Notes under the pieces: generated by a model
What the model saw: only the letters and a program-made list of their open reading frames with translations
What the model was told of the DNA's origin: nothing
Database searches by the model: none
Translations under genes and position numbers: made by a program
Shown: piece by piece, positions 15,739 through 23,273 of the stretch
How positions within the stretch are numbered: position 1 is the stretch's first letter
Layout: each line of letters starts with the position of its first letter
Source: Litorilituus lipolyticus
GTDB lineage: Bacteria > Pseudomonadota > Gammaproteobacteria > Enterobacterales > Alteromonadaceae
DNA length: 64,000 nucleotides
Assembly (NCBI RefSeq): GCF_006439335.1
Contig: NZ_SAWY01000018.1
Span: 27,174-91,173 of the forward strand
Direction: 5' to 3'

Positions 15739-16452
15739 CTATTTCAATTTACTGTTATTTACATGGCGATTTCTGTCACGTTTATTCTTTTTATTCATAT
15801 TTTCATTAAATGCTTCATCTAAATTGATACCAAGCTGATTAGCTAAACAAATAACGATAAACAATACGTCAGTGAGTTCATCACTTATGGCGGCTTTGAT
15901 ACACTTAGGTTGCTCACCTTTTTTAAAGCTTTGCTCGCCAAATTCTCGACCTATTAATCTAGCAAGCTCTCCAACTTCCTCGATTAAATTAGATAAGTTA
16001 GTTAACTCACTAAAGTAACGAATACCCGTTGTGTTGATCCAATCATCTATTTCTTGCTGAAGTTGCTTTAATCGAGATGATCTACATTCACCACTATCTA
16101 AATCGTCTGGGTACAAATTATCATGTTGATGTAAATAAATTACGTCGCATTCTTGGCTTATAATGTTTTCAAATTGATGGACAAAATAATCAAAACATTG
16201 ATTTGGAGAACCTTCACAGACCAACGTTTTGACTATTTCGTTATCTTGACTTACCACTAATGCTTGATACTTACAGTGTTGAAAGTTTATTTCAGATGAA
16301 ATTGTAGGTGCTGTTGAGCAATGAGTAATTACTAATGTGTATGAACCGAGTGCACTTTTGAGTACGCCCGTTGTCGCTAATAGTAAGTTTGCCTCTTTTT
16401 GATAAGAAGCTTTAATTCGATGTAAAAAGTAATCTTCAGTTATGTTTTTCAT
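15739..16452 (-). CDS. MazG-like nucleotide pyrophosphohydrolase with an N-terminal extension
   Basis: 237 residues. The C-terminal part has the MazG-type metal-binding motifs EEVGELARLIG (EExxE at about 158-162) and DELTDVLFIV (ExxD at about 192-195), separated by 30 residues, as in all-alpha NTP pyrophosphatases that cleave NTPs to NMPs and pyrophosphate. The first 125 residues (THCSTAPTISSE, VVSQDNEIVKTLVCEG, DVIYLHQHDNLYPDD) are not part of the standard domain and may form a separate sensor or substrate domain. MazG-type enzymes occur in stress and phage-response pathways. It heads a two-gene operon under motif B copy 4. Confidence 0.75.
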   Translation of the reverse strand: MKNITEDYFLHRIKASYQKEANLLLATTGVLKSALGSYTLVITHCSTAPTISSEINFQHCKYQALVVSQDNEIVKTLVCEGSPNQCFDYFVHQFENIISQECDVIYLHQHDNLYPDDLDSGECRSSRLKQLQQEIDDWINTTGIRYFSELTNLSNLIEEVGELARLIGREFGEQSFKKGEQPKCIKAAISDELTDVLFIVICLANQLGINLDEAFNENMNKKNKRDRNRHVNNSKLK

Positions 16453-16495
16453 AAGAGCCTTTAATACTAAGTTAATTAAGATCAGTATAAAGTTA

Positions 16496-16518
16496 GCTAA
16501 GACAGATCTTGTCTTAGC
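16496..16518. promoter_or_regulatory. Motif B operator copy 4, extended palindrome overlapping a gene end
   Basis: GCTAAGACA and TGTCTTAGC form perfect 9-bp arms around GATCT. The motif B core (16498-16516) is 45 bp upstream of the MazG-like start at 16452. It overlaps the last codons and stop of the 187-residue gene (stop at 16497-16499), so it may also act as a transcript-end hairpin. Confidence 0.65.
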
Positions 16519-17060
16519 TTTCTAAAGTATCTAAATCGATCTGTACAATAGAGTTGCTCTGATAATAGGGGCAAATTATTTTCTAGCTCATATAAACGAA
16601 CTAAATCATGGAAGTAATCAATATTATATTCGCTAGGAGGGAATGAATTACGCCTTGTTTTTAACAGCATTTCATCGGTTATTGCATATACATAAAATTC
16701 ATATTCAGCAATTGAACCAAGCCGTTTAAATTTATTAGGCAAATTAGCAATATGTGACTCTACTATTGACTTTGTTTTACCTTCTATAAAGAAACCTATG
16801 TGGTTTTGCTCTAGTTCAAATCTTAGGTTACTTAACTTGCTCGGCAAGTTATGTTTTATTTCATAAAGTTCAACAGCAGCCATCCAAGTAAGGTACTCGA
16901 ATTGTCCCCAGTTATTCTTATCTAAAACATTAAGGTGTTGTACAATAACTTTATATAAATACCTTTCATATTCTTCTTTATTACGAATTTCTTTACCGTC
17001 TGCCCTTTGACAAAAATATACTACTTTTGCTGTTTTAGCAGCTGCCATCGTAATATTCAT
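16497..17060 (-). CDS. Unrecognised 187-residue protein
   Basis: No family is recognised. Start 17060 (MNITMAAAKTAKVV) has GGAG 7 nt upstream; an in-frame ATG at 17084 has none. The protein is rich in Tyr, Lys and Leu, soluble, and appears to contain two related halves: EYERYLYKVIV ... WMAAVELYEIKHNLPSKLSNLR and EYEFYVYAITDE ... HDLVRLYELENNLPLLSEQL. Each ends in an (E)LYE-x-x-(H/N)NLP helix, which suggests an internal duplication. Motif B copy 5 lies 51 bp upstream. Its last codons overlap the operator of the next operon. Confidence 0.6.
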   Translation of the reverse strand: MNITMAAAKTAKVVYFCQRADGKEIRNKEEYERYLYKVIVQHLNVLDKNNWGQFEYLTWMAAVELYEIKHNLPSKLSNLRFELEQNHIGFFIEGKTKSIVESHIANLPNKFKRLGSIAEYEFYVYAITDEMLLKTRRNSFPPSEYNIDYFHDLVRLYELENNLPLLSEQLYCTDRFRYFRKLRQDLS

Positions 17061-17111
17061 GATATTGCTCCATACAGAAACCAAGTATTAGTTGCCCATT
17101 ATCCTTCAGCA

Positions 17112-17130
17112 AAAGACATTAATTGCCTTT
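17112..17130. promoter_or_regulatory. Motif B operator copy 5, degenerate
   Basis: AAAGACATTAATTGCCTTT keeps AGACA-N5-TG-CT. It is 51 bp upstream of the unknown gene start at 17060 and 94 bp before the sbcB start, in the divergent gap. This is the weakest copy. Confidence 0.4.
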
Positions 17131-17224
17131 GTTAAATAATGTTAACTTTAAAATGATTTAAGCTTTGGATATTGCTAATATTTACCCCTATATAAATGGT
17201 TATAATAAACAACGGAAAATAAAC

Positions 17225-18676
17225 TTGAGCCAAAACATACAAACAATTTTGTGGCACGATTATGAAACCTGGGGTGTATCACCTAAATTTGATAAACCGT
17301 CGCAATTTGCAGGTATTCGAACTGACTTGGATTTAAACATTATCGGTGAACCTGAAATGTTTTATTGTCAGCCTCCTAAAGATTACTTACCTCACCCAGA
17401 GGCTTGTATTATTACAGGCATAACACCGCAAAAAGCTCAAAATCATGGATTAACAGAAGCGCAATTCGCCGCTCGCATACACAACTTATTTAGCCAACCA
17501 AATACCTGTGTAGCTGGATACAATAATATCCGTTTCGATGATGAAGTTACACGATACCTCTTTTATCGAAACTTCTATGATCCTTATGCAAGGGAGTGGC
17601 AACATAGCAACAGTAGATGGGATATCATCGATATGGTTCGTGCTTGTTATGCACTAAGGCCTGAAGGAATAAACTGGCCTACAGTCGTTAATGAAGAAAC
17701 AGGTGAAGAACGTATTAGTTTTAGACTTGAATTATTAACAGCAGCTAATGGCATTGCACATGAGGCTGCACATGATGCTATGAGTGATGTGTATGCCACT
17801 ATTGCTATGGCTAAGTTAATTAAAGAGAAACAACCTAAACTCTACGAGTTTATTTTTAACCTGCGTAATAAGAAACAAGTTGCTGAATTATTAAATGTTG
17901 CAGAAATGACTCCCGTTGTACATACCTCATCAAAAATATCAGCAGAGCATGGTTGTACTAGTTGGTTTTCACCCGTTAGTTATCATCCAGTAAATAAAAA
18001 CGCAGTAATATGTGTTGATCTTGCAAAAGATCTAAGCCCGTTGTTTGAATTAACTACTGATGAACTTAAAACTAGGCTTTATACTCGATATGATGATTTA
18101 GCGCCAGATGAGCTACCTGTTCCTATTAAACTAATACATATTAACAAGTGTCCTATAGTGGCACCCGCAAAGACGTTATTACCTGAAAATGCTGAAAGAT
18201 TAGCGATTCCAAGAGAACATTGTCTCGATAATCTAGCTTTATTAAAAAAGCATTCTGAATTACGAGAAAAACTCAGCGATATTTTTATTTCATCACCTTT
18301 TGAAGATGACAATAAAGTTGATGCTGAACATGCACTTTATGGCGGGAAGTTTTTCAGCCATAGTGATAAAGCGCAAATGGAAATCCTACATTCATTGACT
18401 CCTGAGCAACTTGCTTCTCATCCCTTTACGTTCGAAGATGATCGTTTATCAACACTTCTGTTTAGGTTTAGAGCTAGAAATTACCCGCATACTTTATCAA
18501 GTGATGAGCAGCATACATGGCAACAATATTGTCAAAATAAAATAATGTATGGAGGAAAAGGACAATTAAGTGCAGATGAATTTATGATGAAAGTTGAGAA
18601 CCTAGCTCATGAGCATGAAGAAAATAAAGAGAAAATTGCTATTTTAAAATCACTCTACGAATATTTACAAACTTAA
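17225..18676 (+). CDS. sbcB: Exonuclease I (SbcB/ExoI)
   Basis: 483 residues from TTG 17225, chosen because it gives nine residues before HDYETWG, close to the E. coli protein; an in-frame TTG lies at 17165. The enzyme degrades single-stranded DNA 3' to 5' in recombination and mismatch repair. DEDDh exonuclease residues are visible in HDYETWG, in GYNNIRFDDEVTRYLFYRNF and in HDAMSDVYATIA. The SH3-like and C-terminal helical regions follow (KLIHINKCPIVAPAKTLLPE). Similarity to E. coli ExoI runs over the full length. It is divergent from the island and is probably the resident chromosomal gene at its border. Confidence 0.95.
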   Translation: MSQNIQTILWHDYETWGVSPKFDKPSQFAGIRTDLDLNIIGEPEMFYCQPPKDYLPHPEACIITGITPQKAQNHGLTEAQFAARIHNLFSQPNTCVAGYNNIRFDDEVTRYLFYRNFYDPYAREWQHSNSRWDIIDMVRACYALRPEGINWPTVVNEETGEERISFRLELLTAANGIAHEAAHDAMSDVYATIAMAKLIKEKQPKLYEFIFNLRNKKQVAELLNVAEMTPVVHTSSKISAEHGCTSWFSPVSYHPVNKNAVICVDLAKDLSPLFELTTDELKTRLYTRYDDLAPDELPVPIKLIHINKCPIVAPAKTLLPENAERLAIPREHCLDNLALLKKHSELREKLSDIFISSPFEDDNKVDAEHALYGGKFFSHSDKAQMEILHSLTPEQLASHPFTFEDDRLSTLLFRFRARNYPHTLSSDEQHTWQQYCQNKIMYGGKGQLSADEFMMKVENLAHEHEENKEKIAILKSLYEYLQT

Positions 18677-18747
18677 CGCTTACCAAGATCTAATTATGTT
18701 AGCTTGCTAAATAAATTTGCAAGCTAACTCTCTACAATTAACTATTA

Positions 18748-18930
18748 TTAACCAGAAGATTTGCACGTTTTACGTCGTATATTCGATCCCGTTTTTCTTT
18801 TTTCTTTAGAGCACGCTTTTTCCTGCTTTTCTACATTTGTTATTTTCTCACTACTTTCTGGTGAAGTGCTTGAACAAGCAGTTAATGTAAATAAACTAAT
18901 TGATAGAATTATAATTGAAATGAATTTCAT
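18748..18930 (-). CDS. Small basic lipoprotein
   Basis: 60 residues from ATG 18930, which follows AAGGGAA; an upstream ATG at 18945 is less likely. The signal SIIILSISLFTLTAC ends in a lipobox with Cys after LTA. The mature part is very basic and has Cys near EKACSKEKRK and KTCKSSG, suggesting a disulfide. No family is recognised. A Fur-like box lies 100 bp upstream (19031-19049), so it may be iron-regulated. It converges on sbcB. Confidence 0.6.
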   Translation of the reverse strand: MKFISIIILSISLFTLTACSSTSPESSEKITNVEKQEKACSKEKRKTGSNIRRKTCKSSG

Positions 18931-19030
18931 AGATTCCCTTCTCATACTATTGTGGTTAGTGAATTTAATAGCAACATCGTGCCATTGGTTAACATAAAGT
19001 TAACACAAAAATAACAACACTAGCAATATC

Positions 19031-19049
19031 AATAATGAGAATCATTAGC
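19031..19049. promoter_or_regulatory. Fur-like box
   Basis: AATAATGAGAATCATTAGC matches the classical Fur consensus (GATAATGATAATCATTATC) at 16 of 19 positions. It lies in the 248-bp gap between the dehydrogenase gene end and the small lipoprotein start, where only the lipoprotein could be a target. The gap also contains the repeat GTTAAC-ATAAA-GTTAAC (18988-19004). Confidence 0.6.
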
Positions 19050-19126
19050 AAAAATATTGTGGAAGAAAACTATTTTTAATAACAGCAAGTGTTTGAACTG
19101 TACGCTAAACTAGTCTTGGATAAATA

Positions 19127-19153
19127 TAGCCTCATAAGATCTGTATGAGGCTT
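19127..19153 (-). terminator. Hairpin after the dehydrogenase gene
   Basis: TAGCCTCATA and TATGAGGCTTTA form a stem around AGATCTG 26 bp past the stop of the 19179-20042 gene. The T-tract on the minus strand is weak, so termination efficiency is uncertain. Confidence 0.5.
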
Positions 19154-19178
19154 TACACATAATGACAAGTCGTAAAGA

Positions 19179-20042
19179 CTATTTTTTAAAACGTGCAATC
19201 AAACTGGAAGTGTCCCAACGGTTACCACCATTATCCTGAATCTCTTTATAAAAACCATCGACCATTTTAGCAACAGGTAACTCAACTCCATTTTTTTCAG
19301 CTTCGTCAAAGGCAATAGACAAATCTTTTCTCATCCAATCGACTGCAAAACCGAAATCATACTCACCTGCAAACATTGTTTTATAACGATTTTCCATTTG
19401 CCAAGATCCAGCAGCACCTTTAGAAATTGTCTCAACGAGTGCATCAGGATCTAAACCGACTTTTTCTGCAAAACTAAACCCTTCAGCTAACCCTTGAACT
19501 ACACCAGCAATACATATTTGGTTTACCATTTTAGCTAACTGACCTGCTCCTACTTTTCCCATTAGCTGGCTAAATTTAGCGTAAGCAGCCATAACAGGCT
19601 TTACTTTATCAAAAATATCTTGTTCACCCCCCGCCATTACTGTTAGTACACCATTTTCAGCACCAGCTTGTCCGCCAGAAACAGGGGCATCCATAAAGTA
19701 TTTACTCTGCAACTTAGCAATAGATTCTATTTCTTTAGCCAGTTCAGCTGATGCAGTCGTGTGATCGACTAGTATACTCCCTTCTGGAAGTCCTGCTAAA
19801 ATACCCTGCTCACCAAGAGTTACCTCTCTAACATCATCATCATTACCCACGCAACAAAAAACAATATCACAATTTTGTGAAGCTTCCTTTGGCGTCAATG
19901 CTTTACTACCACCAAATTCATTTTGCCAAGCATTGGCTTTTGCAGAGTTTCTGTTAAATACACAGACATCTAATCCAGATTTAACGAGGTGACCAGCCAT
20001 TGGATAACCCATTACCCCTAAACCAATAAACGCGACTTTCAT
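19179..20042 (-). CDS. NAD(P)-dependent beta-hydroxyacid dehydrogenase (3-hydroxyisobutyrate dehydrogenase family)
   Basis: 287 residues, normal family length. The N-terminal dinucleotide-binding loop is FIGLGVMGYPMAGHL. The substrate motif DAPVSGGQAGAENG (about 118-131) and the catalytic-lysine segment GQLAKMVNQ (K about 171) are intact, as is the C-terminal WMRKDLSIAFDEAEKNG. The family includes tartronate semialdehyde reductase, 3-hydroxyisobutyrate dehydrogenase and succinic/glyoxylic semialdehyde reductases. The sequence seen does not separate these. It is a single-gene unit, divergent from the glutathione peroxidase gene. Confidence 0.85.
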   Translation of the reverse strand: MKVAFIGLGVMGYPMAGHLVKSGLDVCVFNRNSAKANAWQNEFGGSKALTPKEASQNCDIVFCCVGNDDDVREVTLGEQGILAGLPEGSILVDHTTASAELAKEIESIAKLQSKYFMDAPVSGGQAGAENGVLTVMAGGEQDIFDKVKPVMAAYAKFSQLMGKVGAGQLAKMVNQICIAGVVQGLAEGFSFAEKVGLDPDALVETISKGAAGSWQMENRYKTMFAGEYDFGFAVDWMRKDLSIAFDEAEKNGVELPVAKMVDGFYKEIQDNGGNRWDTSSLIARFKK

Positions 20043-20189
20043 TATTTAAAACCTTATCAAGCATGAGAATATTGTTTAAGTGTACTTAACTTTTGGTATA
20101 TGCTCTAGAGATAACCACAGTAACTAAAATATTTTACAGTGACTGTTGAGCGTTTCCAGCCTCAGATACAAAGACAATAAGGAAAACAT

Positions 20190-20675
20190 GTGAGTAATAT
20201 TTATCAATTCAATGCGATTAATTACCGAGATGAAGAAATTCAACTAAAAGATTTCCAAGACCAAGTATTACTTATCGTCAATACGGCAAGCGAGTGTGGC
20301 TTTACTCCGCAATATGAAGGGCTACAAAAGTTATTTGAGCAATATAACAGTCAAGGCTTTAGTGTATTGGCATTTCCATGTAACCAATTCAAACAGCAAG
20401 AAAAAGGTAGTAATCAGGAAATTAAACAATTTTGTGATTTGCATTTTAATATCTCATTTCCATTATTTGCTAAAGTAGACGTAAATGGTAATAACACTCA
20501 CCCACTCTATGAGTATATGAAAGAACATGCGCCCGGCATTTTGGGCTCAAAAAGTGTTAAGTGGAATTTTACCAAGTTTTTAGTTAATAAAAATGGGGAG
20601 GTCGTGAAGAGGTTTGCTCCTACAACTAAGCCTGAAAGTATTTCAAGCGCTATTGAAGCTTTACTTGATGAATAA
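20190..20675 (+). CDS. Glutathione peroxidase family thiol peroxidase
   Basis: 161 residues starting at GTG 20190, which has AAGGA upstream. The catalytic motif is NTASECGFTPQYEGL with Cys at about 36 in place of selenocysteine. The partner Gln (FPCNQF) and Trp (KWNFTKF) of the peroxidase triad are present. The enzyme reduces hydrogen peroxide and lipid hydroperoxides; bacterial Cys-type members commonly use thioredoxin rather than glutathione. It is cytoplasmic, with no signal peptide. It ends at a strong bidirectional terminator shared with lysC. Confidence 0.9.
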   Translation: MSNIYQFNAINYRDEEIQLKDFQDQVLLIVNTASECGFTPQYEGLQKLFEQYNSQGFSVLAFPCNQFKQQEKGSNQEIKQFCDLHFNISFPLFAKVDVNGNNTHPLYEYMKEHAPGILGSKSVKWNFTKFLVNKNGEVVKRFAPTTKPESISSAIEALLDE

Positions 20676-20691
20676 TTAACTTATAGATATT

Positions 20692-20725
20692 AAAAAAGCC
20701 AATAACTACATTTATTGGCTTTTTT
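20692..20725. terminator. Bidirectional terminator between gpx and lysC
   Basis: AAAAAAGCCAATAA and TTATTGGCTTTTTT form a perfect 14-bp stem with a 6-nt loop between the convergent ends of the peroxidase gene and lysC, with T-runs on both strands. Confidence 0.9.
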
Positions 20726-20751
20726 ATTATAAGTTCTTTAATCAAGATTAT

Positions 20752-22125
20752 TTATGCAAACAAGGTATTATGTAATTTCTCTACAACGCCGTTAGCGTCG
20801 CGTTCACTCACCAAGAAACATAAATTATTACTGCTTGCCCCATGGCAAATTAAACGAATATTAGTTTCATTTATCGTTTCAAATATGGTTTGTCCGATCC
20901 CTTTTGCGCAATTTAAGCCATTACCTATCACAGCTACTAAAGACAAGCCATGTTCAACGGTAACTTCACATAATTGCTCTAATTCTTCAACAACACTGGT
21001 GGTAATTAATGCTTGAGTACTTCCGCTTGGATTATCAAAAGTTAGCGCAACGCTAATTTCACTGGTAGTAACCAAATCCACACTTAGCTCATACTTGGCT
21101 AATATAGAGAAAACTTGAGCAAGGAAACCACTGGCGTGTAACATCGCAGGGCTTTTCACGGTAACTAATGTTTGCTCTCTTCTAAGAGCAATGGAACGAT
21201 AAGTTGGAGTTGATTCAACTTGCTTTTTAATTTGTGTACCACCTTTTTCAGGTTCCTTACTAGAACCAACAAAAACAGGAATATTACAACGCATAGCCGG
21301 AATTAAAGTCGCTGGATGTAGGATTTTAGCACCAAAGGTTGCCATTTCAGCCGCTTCACCAAAACTGATTTCTTTTATTGCTTTAGCTTGCGAAGTAATT
21401 CTAGGATCAGTTGTAAAGATGCCAACTACATCTGTCCAAATTGCAAGACGTTCACTGTCAAGGGCTTCTGCCAATAGTGCAGCACTGTAATCAGAGCCAC
21501 CACGACCTAATGTGGTCGTATTACCTAAACCATCTTCTCCAATAAATCCTTGGGTAACAATAACCTTATCGGTTAATTTAGGTAATAATAATGATTGGCT
21601 AGATTGCTTTAATTGTTGTTCATCTACTACAGCCTTGCCATAAAGGCTATTCGTTTTCATCACTTGCTGAACATTAAAGTATTCGCCCGCAACATCAATA
21701 CTTCTTAGAACTTGAGCAAAAATTCGTGAGCTAAACTGCTCACCAAAAGACAAAATTGCATCCGCATTTTTAGCGCTATATTGATTCGATTGTGATAAGG
21801 CAATATTTGCTAATTCATCAAGCAATTCATGAATACTCAGGTTTAAACTTTGCTCAATTTCTGTTGGAAAATTTTGAGTAATATTAAGTTGAATAGAAGC
21901 AATACTAGCAATAATACTTTCTTGCTCTTCTTGTGGCACATTTTCTTGTCCTAAACGAACAAGGTGATTAGTTACACCAGCACTAGCAGAAACGACTACA
22001 AGGCGAACACTTGGATCATTCTTGATGATATTTGCACAACGTAGCATAGCAGTGTAATCAGCAACGCTGGTACCACCAAATTTTGCTACAGTTAGCGATG
22101 GTAAAGATAGGTTATTCGAATTCAA
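20752..22125 (-). CDS. lysC: Lysine-sensitive aspartokinase III
   Basis: 457 residues from TTG 22125, chosen because GGGAG lies 8 nt upstream. The enzyme phosphorylates aspartate, the first step to lysine, threonine and methionine. The N-terminal kinase domain has VAKFGGTSVADY, TQGFIGEDGLGNTTTLGRGGSDYSA and WTDVVGIFTTDPR. Two ACT domains follow from about residue 310 (RREQTLVTVKSPAMLH, LSLVAVIGNG). It is a single-domain kinase, not fused to homoserine dehydrogenase. Control is by the lysine riboswitch at 22245-22442 and, from the family, by lysine feedback on the ACT domains. Confidence 0.93.
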   Translation of the reverse strand: MNSNNLSLPSLTVAKFGGTSVADYTAMLRCANIIKNDPSVRLVVVSASAGVTNHLVRLGQENVPQEEQESIIASIASIQLNITQNFPTEIEQSLNLSIHELLDELANIALSQSNQYSAKNADAILSFGEQFSSRIFAQVLRSIDVAGEYFNVQQVMKTNSLYGKAVVDEQQLKQSSQSLLLPKLTDKVIVTQGFIGEDGLGNTTTLGRGGSDYSAALLAEALDSERLAIWTDVVGIFTTDPRITSQAKAIKEISFGEAAEMATFGAKILHPATLIPAMRCNIPVFVGSSKEPEKGGTQIKKQVESTPTYRSIALRREQTLVTVKSPAMLHASGFLAQVFSILAKYELSVDLVTTSEISVALTFDNPSGSTQALITTSVVEELEQLCEVTVEHGLSLVAVIGNGLNCAKGIGQTIFETINETNIRLICHGASSNNLCFLVSERDANGVVEKLHNTLFA

Positions 22126-22244
22126 AAAAATTTCTCCCAATTAACATATACTTTGCTTATTCTTTTTAGCTAAAGTATTGGAAGAGCATGACTGAGCAGT
22201 TTGATGAGCTAACCTGATATGAAACAGATATGAAACTTTTTCAG

Positions 22245-22442
22245 CCAGAAGCTCTCCACCTTTTGTTATAAAAACAATTACGTCAGGTGACAGCCCTAAG
22301 GATTCAACCTTAGTGACCGAACATGATATGCCACACATACCTATGTCCTCGGCGATAGTCTCCCTCAATAACGCTTATTAGAATGTGGTTCCAAATACCA
22401 TAAGATATGACGTTATTTACCTAGCTATCGCACCTCTTCTGG
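22245..22442 (-). promoter_or_regulatory. Lysine riboswitch (L box) of lysC
   Basis: On the minus strand the leader begins CCAGAAGAGGTGCG and ends GGTGGAGAGCTTCTGG, the two sides of stem P1. Between them are the AGGTAA loop, GAGGGAGACTATCGCCGAGG, and GGTTGAATCCTTAGGGCTGTCACC, all matching the E. coli lysC L box closely. It lies about 120 bp before the lysC start. Family knowledge: lysine binding shuts off lysC expression. An apparent reading frame over this region is an artefact. Confidence 0.92.
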
Positions 22443-22447
22443 TGCAA

Positions 22448-22478
22448 ATTAATAATAAAGGTACTCTTTATTATTAAT
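22448..22478. repeat. Inverted repeat just upstream of the riboswitch
   Basis: ATTAATAATAAAG and CTTTATTATTAAT form perfect 13-bp arms around GTACT, five bases before the riboswitch. A further TATTAATAATAAA lies at about 22533. It lies in the region expected to hold the lysC promoter. Confidence 0.6.
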
Positions 22479-22586
22479 AGCGGCGTTATTTAACCTTATT
22501 TATGTCAAAAAATCAATAGCCTTTTAGACGTCTATTAATAATAAATGTTGCATGGTCATTTTTTAATGAACTTTATCTCAACTTAT

Positions 22587-23042
22587 TTATTTACAGATTC
22601 GTTTAATAGTTTTTTCTAAATCTTTAATTTTTTGGTTTCGCTCTTCATCAGATATATATGTTTGTTTGCCATCGGCATCAACATTGACTATACGCCCAAT
22701 ATTCTTCAAGGTATTTAAGTCACTTTTATAGCTATTACAAACTTCTTTCTTCTTGGCATTTTGTACATTGAGCTTTTCTTGTGCCTCACGATTCACTTCT
22801 TTGCTTTTATTATATTCTTCCTGCCATTTATCGGCACGGGTCGAATCAAAATTATTATTGTTACTTTTTACTTCTACTTCATTGCTCTCAGCATTAGGGT
22901 TAGGTTTGTCGCTATAGTGAACAACACCATGCTTATCAACCCATTTATATACCCTAGCGTCTTTATATTCCTTAGCAGTTAACGACAAAGGCACTAATGT
23001 CAAAGTGACAAGTATTGAAGAATAAATTAATAGTGATTTCAT
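22587..23042 (-). CDS. DUF4124 domain periplasmic protein
   Basis: 151 residues. A signal peptide (about 1-22, ending LSLTA) is followed by the DUF4124 core VYKWVDKHGVVHYSDKPNPNAE at about residues 31-52, a short beta domain common in proteobacterial envelope proteins. The rest is a charged coiled region (KWQEEYNKSKEVNREAQEK) with Cys at about 102 and 150 that could form a disulfide. Function is unknown for the family. The gene precedes the lysC leader in the same direction but is likely separate. Confidence 0.8.
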   Translation of the reverse strand: MKSLLIYSSILVTLTLVPLSLTAKEYKDARVYKWVDKHGVVHYSDKPNPNAESNEVEVKSNNNNFDSTRADKWQEEYNKSKEVNREAQEKLNVQNAKKKEVCNSYKSDLNTLKNIGRIVNVDADGKQTYISDEERNQKIKDLEKTIKRICK

Positions 23043-23273
23043 AATAATTCCGTTTTTGAAAAAACAAGGCTAAAAATAATAGTCATGTGCGCTGAAATAA
23101 ATAAAGTAAAAGTAAGCATTTATATCATAGCACTACTTTCTACTCTTTATATTTGTTTAATATTGCTCATATTTACTTATTTTGTATACCTTTACAAGTA
23201 AAAAACAACTGCTTCATTAGGGAATTATTGTTATAGTGATTTTTACAAATTTCCACGTAATATCAAAAGCCTT

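Noticed and set aside
18761..18997. A 78-codon plus-strand frame opposite the small lipoprotein
   Set aside because: It has no recognisable family, covers the lipoprotein's coding and promoter region, and lacks a convincing start.
22141..22368. A 75-codon minus-strand frame upstream of lysC
   Set aside because: It lies inside the lysine riboswitch and its leader; the peptide has no family resemblance and the RNA explains the sequence.
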